From Chlamydiota bacterium (GTDB lineage: Bacteria; Chlamydiota; Chlamydiia; Chlamydiales; SLFE01), in contig JAAKFL010000073.1 in the NCBI GenBank assembly GCA_011065065.1, positions 1 to 9,015 on the forward strand: a stretch of 9,015 nucleotides of DNA. The letters run 5' to 3'. The position numbers and the translations under genes were made by a program. A model generated the notes under the pieces. The model was not told where the DNA came from. It did not search any database and saw nothing but the letters and a program-made list of their open reading frames with translations. Of the stretch, positions 1 to 6,436 are shown piece after piece. Within the stretch, counting starts at the first letter, position 1. Every line of letters starts with the position of its first letter.

Positions 1-359
1 CCCGTCGCTTTGATAAATCTCTCATACTCGGCATTCGAAACTTCAAACTGATCAATATAAAATCCCCTGATCTGAATGGCACGATCTCCTAAATCCAGCG
101 ACGAGGGGGGAACATAAACCATGACAGGGGGCGCACTAGCCAAATGATCATGTCGCTCACGAATAGTAAAGATCTCCATTAAAGAGATATCGTCTGAATC
201 ACCAGGTGCATGGAACATAAACTCCTGCAGAGAATCATCAGATTCTTGGCACCCCACACGATTCTGGGAGGAATAGACATCTTTCTTGATGCCTCCATCA
301 GAAAAAAGAGTGGATGTTGTACATAACACTATGATACTCAATAAACTGTATCGCAGCAT
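1..359 (-). CDS. Exported FGE/sulfatase-modifying-factor-like protein, N-terminal part (cut by window edge)
   Basis: The reading frame opens with ATG at 359-357 and stays open for 119 codons to the window edge, so the C-terminal, catalytic part is missing. Residues 1-20 (MLRYSLLSIIVLCTTSTLFS) look like a Sec signal peptide. Residues 21-78 are polar and rich in Asp/Ser and match nothing I recognise. From residue 80 the pattern MVYVPPSSLDLGD, then IRGFYIDQFEVSNAEYERF (98-115), matches the opening of the FGE-sulfatase (SUMF1/EgtB-like) fold, where the family usually reads 'MV.IP.G...MGS ... V.GFYID..EVTN..Y..F'. Members include true formylglycine-generating enzymes, but also many secreted or regulatory proteins without that activity, so only the fold is called. 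An AGAGG Shine-Dalgarno at 364-368 sits 4 nt before the start. The gene is divergent from uvrA across 70 bp. Confidence 0.75.
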   Translation of the reverse strand, partial: MLRYSLLSIIVLCTTSTLFSDGGIKKDVYSSQNRVGCQESDDSLQEFMFHAPGDSDDISLMEIFTIRERHDHLASAPPVMVYVPPSSLDLGDRAIQIRGFYIDQFEVSNAEYERFIKAT

Positions 360-367
360 AACACCTC

Positions 368-397
368 TTGCCTTATTAAGTTCCAAAAGTTTATGAT
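368..397 (+). promoter_or_regulatory. Candidate sigma70-type promoter for uvrA
   Basis: TTGCCT (368-373, 4 of 6 to TTGACA) and TATGAT (392-397, 5 of 6 to TATAAT) are separated by 18 nt. The -10 box ends 32 nt before the uvrA ATG. The 70-bp divergent spacer must also drive the minus-strand gene. The best minus-strand candidate I found (TTGAGT, 17 nt, CATAAA, within about 388-416) is weak. This is prediction from consensus only, in AT-rich DNA where chance matches are frequent. Confidence 0.35.
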
Positions 398-429
398 TAT
401 TAGCCTAACAATACTCAATATTTATTAAA

Positions 430-3400
430 ATGGAAACTAAGAGTCTGATTAAATTAAAAAAAGTCTGTGTCCATAACCTCAAAGCTGTTGATCTGGATAT
501 TCCCCAACGAAAATTGGTGGTGATGACTGGTGTCTCGGGTTCGGGTAAATCCTCTTTGGCTTTCGATACGGTCTATGTCGAGGGACAGCGACGATATGTG
601 GAATCTCTCTCTAATTTCGCCAAAAGGCAGATGGGCGAACTGACGAAGCCCGATATGGAGAGTGCATCCGGAATTTCCCCGACGATTTCTATCGAACAAA
701 AGACGGCAGGGAGAAATCCGCGGTCTACTGTGGGAACGATGACTCAGGTCCACGACTATTTAAGGGTGTTGTTTGCAAGAATCGGAATCCCCCACTGCCC
801 TATTAGCGGAGAAGCGGTTCAGCCTCAAAGTCGTGAAAAAATCATTAAAATGGTCCAGACGACTCCCGAAAAAACCAAAATCATTGTGTGTGCTCCTTTT
901 GCCCAAGGGAAAAAAGGTGAATTCAAGGAAGATTTTCAAGATCTTTTACGAAAAGGGTTTATGCGAGTCCGGGTCGATGGCAATTGGCTAAGTCTAGATG
1001 AAGAGACTTCACTGGATGGAAATTTAGCGCACGATATTGACCTGGTTATTGACCGAATCGAGGTCAAACCTGAAAATAAGTCACGGATTGCTGATTCTAT
1101 GACGCAAGCGCTTCAAGAGGGAAACGGTGTCTGCAAGGTTGTCAACGCGGGGACTGAAGAGACGCAGCTCTTTTCCATGCATGCGTTTTCGCCTAAATCA
1201 GGACTATCTTATCAATCGTTGGAACCTCATGATTTTTCTTTTAACAGTCCAAGTGGCATGTGCCCTAAATGCCATGGACTTGGTGAGGTCAATGAATTCA
1301 AGTTAGATCTTTTGATCGATCCCAATAAAAGCATTGCGAATGATTGTTGCTCCCTTGCGACCTCATATCAGACGGTACGCTACAGCAATATCTATGATAA
1401 CTTGGCCCGGATTTTCGAATTCAGCGTGAGAACTCCCTGGAAAAAACTCTCAAAAGAGGCACAAGACATTTTTCTCCACGGGACCCCTCAGGATCGATGG
1501 TTAAAGATGCATTTCGTTCATCCGACTAAAGGGTATGAATGGACTGATCGGGTGAAATGGCGCGGTGTCCTTTATGAAGCTCATGTGCGCTATCAAGAAG
1601 CCAAAAGCGATCGTTATCGTAAGAAAATGGCTGAACAGATGGAAAAAGGGACATGTCCCGAATGTGATGGGACTCGGTTAAAGGCTTATCCCGCCGCGAC
1701 AAGACTAGCTGGAACGACGATTTCTGAAGTGATGGCGATGACAATTGGAGAGTGCCGCGATTTTTTCGAGAATCTGTCCTTAAATGAATCGGAACTGTTA
1801 ATTGCTGAAGAATTGTTAAAAGAAATTCGGGAACGATTGCAATTTTTGGTCCAGGTGGGGTTGCATTATTTGACGCTTGATCGGACGGCGCCGACGTTGT
1901 CCGGAGGAGAAGCGCAGCGGGTCCGGTTGGCGTCTCAGATTGGATGTGGATTGGTGGGCATTACGTATGTCCTTGATGAGCCTTCAATTGGGTTGCATCC
2001 TCGGGACAATCTCAAATTGATTGAGACTCTCAAGCATCTGCGCGATATGGGCAATACGGTGTTGGTGGTTGAACATGACGAAGAAACGATCCTGGCAGCA
2101 GATCACGTGATTGATTTTGGTCCAGGGGCCGGGAGTCGCGGCGGAAAAATCGTTGTCAATGGGAGCCTACAGAAGCTTCTGAAAAGCAAACGGTCTCTCA
2201 CGGCTCAGTATTTAAGAGGTGACAAAGTCATCCCGATTCCTTCGGAACGGCGAAAACCGTTACGCGCTTCGTTAAAAATTGTGGGGGCCAGTCATCATAA
2301 CCTAAAAAATATCGATGTGAAATTTCCGCTCGGAGTTTTTGTCTGCGTGACAGGTGTGTCGGGATCGGGGAAATCATCGTTAGTGAGCGACATTCTGTAC
2401 CCCAGCCTTTCCAATCAATTTCATGGCGGAGAACACGGTGTGGGAGCTCATAAAGACATCAAAGGTCTCAAGCACATTGACAAAGTGATTGGCATTGACC
2501 AATCTCCGATTGGACGCAATCCTCGCTCCAACCCAGCCACGTATATCAAACTTTTCGATGATATTCGCGATCTCTTTGCGCAGCTTCCAGAAAGTAAGTC
2601 GAGAGGGTATTTGTCTGGCCGATTTAGTTTTAATGTGAAAGAGGGTTCGTGTACACAATGTTCTGGTATGGGAATGATCAAAATCGATATGGACTTCATG
2701 GAAGATGCGTGGACGCTTTGTTCGCTATGCCAGGGAAAACGATTCGATTCAGAAACTCTGACTGTGAAATTCAAAGGAACCAGTATTTATGATGTTCTGG
2801 ATATGGATATCGATGAAGCTGAAAAGTTCTTTCAGAACATCCCTCACATCAAACATAAGCTCAACGTCCTTCAAAAAGTGGGCTTAGGTTATTTGAAAAT
2901 TGGGCAGTTTTCGACGACGTTGTCCGGAGGAGAAGCGCAGCGTGTCAAGTTGGCTAAAGAGTTGGTTCGTCCTTCAACGGGAAAAACACTTTATATTTTA
3001 GACGAGCCAACGACTGGGCTTCATTATCACGACGTCAAACACCTTTTAGAGGTTCTGCATGAACTCGTTGACCGAGGAAACACTGTCATTGTTATCGAAC
3101 ACAATATGGAGGTAGTGAAAACCGCCGACTGGATCATTGATTTGGGCCCTGAAGGTGGGGCATATGGTGGAGAAATCGTCGGAGCTGGGACTCCGGAAGA
3201 AATCGCCAAACAAAAAACGCCCACAGGAAGTGCTGTTGAACGGATTTTGAATCAAACGCTCATGAAAGAAGTTCATGACATGATAAAAGCTCCTACTCAC
3301 AAAAAAGAACGTATCAAAAAAGGGATCCAGTCAATTTCCGTCGTGGGAGCCGAACAAAATAATCTCAAAAGCATCGAAGCCTCGATTCCTCGCGGAAAAA

Positions 3401-6090
3401 TTACCATATGCACAGGCCCTTCAGGTTCAGGAAAAAGTTCTTTTGCCTTCGATACCGTGTATGCAGAAGGACAAAGACGCTATATTGAATCTCTTTCTCC
3501 CTATGCAAGGCAATTTGTGAAACAAATGGCGAAGCCTATTGTCGGAAATATTGATGGGCTCTCCCCTGCGATTTCTATTGAACAGAAAATTCACGCAGGA
3601 AATCCCCGAAGTACCATTGGAACATTAACGGAAATCTACGATTACTTGCGCATCCTTTACGCACGGAAAGGTATCCCCCACTGCCCTGAAACCGGAGAAG
3701 TCATCAAGGCAATCAGCAAGGAGTACGTCGTCGATCGCTTGATGACTCTTCCTGAAGGGACTCCCCTTTTTCTAATGGCCCCCGTCTCCAAACACGAAAA
3801 ATTTTACGACATTATCGAACGGTTCCAACGACAAGGATACCTTAGAATTCGGTTGGACGGAGAGCTCTATGAAATTGACGAACCGGAAAAAATTCCCTAC
3901 AACCCCAAACAAAAACATGAATTTCACCTCGTCATTGATCGCCTAAAAACTGGACCCTCCATGCGCAATCGGATTTTTGAAGGAGTCGAGTCCTGCGCCC
4001 TACTTGGGAACAACCAGATCATCATTCAAAAAGATCAGGAAGACATTTTTTATAATTTATCGTTTTCCGTTGAGAGCACTGGTAAATCTTATCCTGAAAT
4101 CACTCCGCATACCTTTGCCTTCAACACATCTGAAGGAATGTGTCCCTATTGCGAAGGACTCGGATTTCAATACGGAGCCAACCTCGTTCAAAATCCCGAA
4201 ATCATAAAAAATTCATTCATCGATTTGATGTATATTTTGTGGGGAGATTACTTTTCAGAAAAAGTGTACGAAATGTTGTTCTTTTTTCTGGATTCTGAAG
4301 GGATCGATCCTTCGCTCCCCTTGGAAAAACAACCATCAAAAAATCTTCAAGTTTTGATGAATGGATCTGAAAAACCGTTGCGCTATCATGGTCTTTCATT
4401 TCAATGGAAAGGATTGAATCATGTTCTGTCGCATGGAGTCAGAAGTCATGATTCCGATATTCGAAAAGGGACCATGGCTTTGATGGATCAAACCCGTTGC
4501 ATTGGGTGTGACGGAGGAAGGATCGATGACCTAGGGCGCCATGTCACCATCAACAAAAAAGGGATTCATGAAATCTGTCAACTTCCGATTCATGAAGCGC
4601 TTCAATTTATCCGAAAGATTCGCTTTAACGCTGAAGAGAAATTGATTTTAGGAGAAATTCATGATCAATTGATCAAACGGTTAACCTTCTTGATCGAAGT
4701 GGGATTGGACTATGTGTCATTAGACAGATCAGCGCCGACATTGAGCGGAGGAGAAGCGCAAAGAATCCGACTAGCACGACAGTTAGGCGGAGGGCTGACA
4801 GGGACTCTTTATGTTCTCGATGAACCCACAATCGGTTTGCATCCACGAGACACCGATCGACTCAATAATGCGTTACTCAAGCTCAAAAAACTGGGAAATA
4901 CTCTTATTTTGGTGGAACATGATCCTATGACACTCAAGATCGCCGACTACATGCTCGATTTTGGTCCGCAATCAGGAGTCAAAGGAGGTCATATCGTTTC
5001 ACGAGGAACGCTTGCACAAATCAAGAAAGACAAGAAATCGCTCACAGGACAATACCTTTCCGGGAAGATGGAGATATCCTCTCCGAAAAAACGGAGAATT
5101 CCCCAGGACAGCCAAATTGTGATCAAAAATGCCACGCTCAACAACCTTAAAAATGTGAGCGTTGAGATTCCTTGTGGAGTTCTCACTTGCGTCACCGGAG
5201 TTTCGGGATCAGGAAAGTCGACACTGATAGAACAAATTCTCGTACCTTCCGTTCGCAAGGGAGTGCTAGCAGGGCAAGATATCATTTCTCATGTAAAAGG
5301 GATCGATAACTTCACAAAATTAATTTCCATTGACCAAAACCCCATTGGCCACACCGTAAGATCGAATGTCGGTACCTATGTCGAGCTTCTGGATCGCATG
5401 CGAGAATTCTTTGCTCAACTCCCGGCTGCACGAGCTGGCGGACTGGCCACCCGTAATTTCAGCTACAACCATCGCGCCGGGATGTGCACATCATGCTGGG
5501 GATTGGGATACAACAGAGTCGAAATGCACTTTTTACCTCCGGTCAAAGTCCCCTGCAAAGAATGTCAGGGATTGCGCCTTAATCCTGTCAGCCTTCAAAT
5601 CGAATATAAAAACAAAAACTTTGGCCATTACCTTCAATATACTGTTGCTGAAGCCCGCATCGCCTTTGAGAATTTCCCTCGGATTACAAGAATCTTGGAT
5701 ACACTCATTGACGTTGGATTGGATTATCTGAAGCTTGGGCAGGAAATGGTTTCGTTATCCGGAGGAGAAGCGCAGCGCATTAAGCTCAGCCGCGAGCTCT
5801 CAAAACGGTCACATGGCAGCACGCTCTATGTGTTGGACGAACCGACAATTGGATTACACAGCGATGACATTCAGAAGTTGTTAAAAGTGTTGCATCGCTT
5901 GGTTGATAAGAAAAACACCATGGTGATCATTGAGCACAATTTAGACATCATCAAGAATGCCGATCACATTATTGATTTAGGACCTGAAGCCGGAGAAAAA
6001 GGTGGTGAAGTCATCTTTACTGGATCACCAGAACAGATCGTCAAATGCAAGCGATCTCAAACGGGGAAATATTTGAAAAGTTACAAGTGA
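430..6090 (+). CDS. uvrA: Tandem-fused excinuclease ABC subunit A (double UvrA)
   Basis: UvrA is the DNA-damage-sensing ATPase that dimerises, finds lesions and loads UvrB in nucleotide excision repair. A normal UvrA is about 940 residues with two ABC ATPase domains; this one has 1886 residues and two complete units, about 1-960 and 965-1886. Walker A motifs lie at 34-42, 642-650, 996-1004 and 1590-1598. LSGGEAQR lies at 490-497, 831-838, 1438-1445 and 1776-1783. Walker B Asp-Glu pairs are D516/E517, D858/E859, D1464/E1465 and D1803/E1804. Zinc cysteines are C278/C281 with C409/C412, C741/C744 with C764/C767, C1238/C1241 with C1357/C1360, and C1686/C1689 with C1709/C1712. A Lys-rich linker (about 925-965) joins the units. 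No ATPase motif is lost, so one chain could act as a built-in dimer. The ATG at 430 has no clear Shine-Dalgarno; a stop at 406-408 and Walker A at residue 34 leave no better start. Fused UvrA is a known chlamydial trait. Confidence 0.97.
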   Translation: METKSLIKLKKVCVHNLKAVDLDIPQRKLVVMTGVSGSGKSSLAFDTVYVEGQRRYVESLSNFAKRQMGELTKPDMESASGISPTISIEQKTAGRNPRSTVGTMTQVHDYLRVLFARIGIPHCPISGEAVQPQSREKIIKMVQTTPEKTKIIVCAPFAQGKKGEFKEDFQDLLRKGFMRVRVDGNWLSLDEETSLDGNLAHDIDLVIDRIEVKPENKSRIADSMTQALQEGNGVCKVVNAGTEETQLFSMHAFSPKSGLSYQSLEPHDFSFNSPSGMCPKCHGLGEVNEFKLDLLIDPNKSIANDCCSLATSYQTVRYSNIYDNLARIFEFSVRTPWKKLSKEAQDIFLHGTPQDRWLKMHFVHPTKGYEWTDRVKWRGVLYEAHVRYQEAKSDRYRKKMAEQMEKGTCPECDGTRLKAYPAATRLAGTTISEVMAMTIGECRDFFENLSLNESELLIAEELLKEIRERLQFLVQVGLHYLTLDRTAPTLSGGEAQRVRLASQIGCGLVGITYVLDEPSIGLHPRDNLKLIETLKHLRDMGNTVLVVEHDEETILAADHVIDFGPGAGSRGGKIVVNGSLQKLLKSKRSLTAQYLRGDKVIPIPSERRKPLRASLKIVGASHHNLKNIDVKFPLGVFVCVTGVSGSGKSSLVSDILYPSLSNQFHGGEHGVGAHKDIKGLKHIDKVIGIDQSPIGRNPRSNPATYIKLFDDIRDLFAQLPESKSRGYLSGRFSFNVKEGSCTQCSGMGMIKIDMDFMEDAWTLCSLCQGKRFDSETLTVKFKGTSIYDVLDMDIDEAEKFFQNIPHIKHKLNVLQKVGLGYLKIGQFSTTLSGGEAQRVKLAKELVRPSTGKTLYILDEPTTGLHYHDVKHLLEVLHELVDRGNTVIVIEHNMEVVKTADWIIDLGPEGGAYGGEIVGAGTPEEIAKQKTPTGSAVERILNQTLMKEVHDMIKAPTHKKERIKKGIQSISVVGAEQNNLKSIEASIPRGKITICTGPSGSGKSSFAFDTVYAEGQRRYIESLSPYARQFVKQMAKPIVGNIDGLSPAISIEQKIHAGNPRSTIGTLTEIYDYLRILYARKGIPHCPETGEVIKAISKEYVVDRLMTLPEGTPLFLMAPVSKHEKFYDIIERFQRQGYLRIRLDGELYEIDEPEKIPYNPKQKHEFHLVIDRLKTGPSMRNRIFEGVESCALLGNNQIIIQKDQEDIFYNLSFSVESTGKSYPEITPHTFAFNTSEGMCPYCEGLGFQYGANLVQNPEIIKNSFIDLMYILWGDYFSEKVYEMLFFFLDSEGIDPSLPLEKQPSKNLQVLMNGSEKPLRYHGLSFQWKGLNHVLSHGVRSHDSDIRKGTMALMDQTRCIGCDGGRIDDLGRHVTINKKGIHEICQLPIHEALQFIRKIRFNAEEKLILGEIHDQLIKRLTFLIEVGLDYVSLDRSAPTLSGGEAQRIRLARQLGGGLTGTLYVLDEPTIGLHPRDTDRLNNALLKLKKLGNTLILVEHDPMTLKIADYMLDFGPQSGVKGGHIVSRGTLAQIKKDKKSLTGQYLSGKMEISSPKKRRIPQDSQIVIKNATLNNLKNVSVEIPCGVLTCVTGVSGSGKSTLIEQILVPSVRKGVLAGQDIISHVKGIDNFTKLISIDQNPIGHTVRSNVGTYVELLDRMREFFAQLPAARAGGLATRNFSYNHRAGMCTSCWGLGYNRVEMHFLPPVKVPCKECQGLRLNPVSLQIEYKNKNFGHYLQYTVAEARIAFENFPRITRILDTLIDVGLDYLKLGQEMVSLSGGEAQRIKLSRELSKRSHGSTLYVLDEPTIGLHSDDIQKLLKVLHRLVDKKNTMVIIEHNLDIIKNADHIIDLGPEAGEKGGEVIFTGSPEQIVKCKRSQTGKYLKSYK

Positions 6091-6133
6091 CTTAAGACAT
6101 GATTTTCTTTTAGGCCCCAGTCGGGGCCTCAGT

Positions 6134-6185
6134 GGTTAGCCCCGCGTGTAGGCGACGAGCCCTGCGAGGCGCCGGAACGTGGGGT
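6134..6185 (+). repeat. Left 52-nt arm of the inverted repeat
   Basis: It is identical to the reverse complement of 6286-6337 at 51 of 52 positions (CCC here against CTC at the one mismatch). It is about 73% G+C (38 of 52), clearly richer than the flanking genes. The arm also folds on itself: GCCCCGCGT (6139-6147) pairs with ACGTGGGGT (6177-6185) through nine pairs including two G-U, and an inner GGCG/CGCC stem closes above an internal loop. This two-part imperfect hairpin is typical of REP-like units. Confidence 0.85.
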
Positions 6186-6249
6186 GATGAGATACAAATA
6201 AACATCCCGCCCCGGCAGGGGCGGCAGGAACGCCCATCAATCTCCTGTC

Positions 6250-6277
6250 GCCCCTGCCGGGGCTTTATATTTTTATT
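6250..6277 (+). terminator. Probable Rho-independent terminator for uvrA, inside the repeat
   Basis: GCCCC (6250-6254), loop TGCC, GGGGC (6259-6263) forms an all-GC 5-bp stem followed at once by TTTATATTTTTATT, a U-rich tract when read on the plus strand. It lies about 160 nt after the uvrA stop. The mirror hairpin read on the minus strand (6224-6207, a 7-bp CCGCCCC/GGGGCGG stem) is followed by GATGTTTATTTG, a poorer tract, and could stop M48 transcripts less well. The stem is short, so efficiency is uncertain. Confidence 0.5.
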
Positions 6278-6285
6278 AACATTGT

Positions 6286-6337
6286 ACCCCACGTTCCGGC
6301 GCCTCGCAGAGCTCGTCGCCTACACGCGGGGCTAACC
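6286..6337 (-). repeat. Right 52-nt arm of the inverted repeat
   Basis: This is the inverted partner of 6134-6185, differing at one position. Together the arms allow either two separate hairpins or one long stem of about 100 bp when both strands of the element pair up. The closeness of the copies implies recent duplication, gene conversion or selection on the structure. Confidence 0.85.
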
Positions 6338-6436
6338 GCTTAGGGCCCCGACTGGGGCCTGAATTCGATTCACATCATGTCAAGAAAAAGATGTATAGAA
6401 TTGTAAGGGCTTGCCTGCGCACTCCAAGAAATTTTA

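Larger units (their letters stand above)
6112..6360. repeat. 249-bp nested inverted-repeat element (REP/BIME- or MITE-like)
   Basis: The spacer between the convergent uvrA and M48 genes is one large, near-perfect palindrome centred at about 6236. From outside in: terminal hairpin AGGCCCC-AGTC-GGGGCCT (6112-6129), mirrored by GGCCCC-GACT-GGGGCC (6344-6359); 52-nt arms at 6134-6185 and 6286-6337; AT-rich spacers (6186-6208, 6264-6285) that do not pair well; 21-nt inner arms (6209-6229, 6243-6263; one mismatch), each itself a hairpin; and a 13-nt centre. No credible protein is encoded: open frames across it are by-products of the repeat. No direct target-site duplication was found at the edges. 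The nested form suggests a mobile REP/BIME or MITE element of unknown family, perhaps kept here as a transcription stop between converging genes. Confidence 0.85.

Noticed and set aside
1..359. Lipoprotein signal in the FGE-like protein (Cys13 after IVL)
   Set aside because: The residue before the cysteine is Leu, whereas a lipobox needs Gly, Ala or Ser there. An ordinary signal peptide cut near residue 20 fits better.
454..5731. Open frames of 60-121 codons on either strand inside uvrA
   Set aside because: They overlap a certain long gene, have no supporting start signals and show no recognisable motifs.
430..6090. Artificial duplication of uvrA by misassembly
   Set aside because: The two halves differ throughout at both protein and DNA level outside the core motifs, and the frame runs uninterrupted through a distinct linker. 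It is an ancient fusion, not a copy error.
6110..6335. Two overlapping open frames on opposite strands (6110-6292 minus, 6132-6335 plus)
   Set aside because: Both lie within the inverted repeat and encode mirrored low-complexity peptides rich in Arg, Gly, Pro and Cys. They have no ribosome binding site and are by-products of GC-rich palindromic DNA.
6112..6360. Assembly fold-back artefact as the cause of the palindrome
   Set aside because: The arms differ by point changes, the AT-rich spacers are different sequences and the outer junctions differ in length, so it is not a mirrored read. Long reads would settle it.
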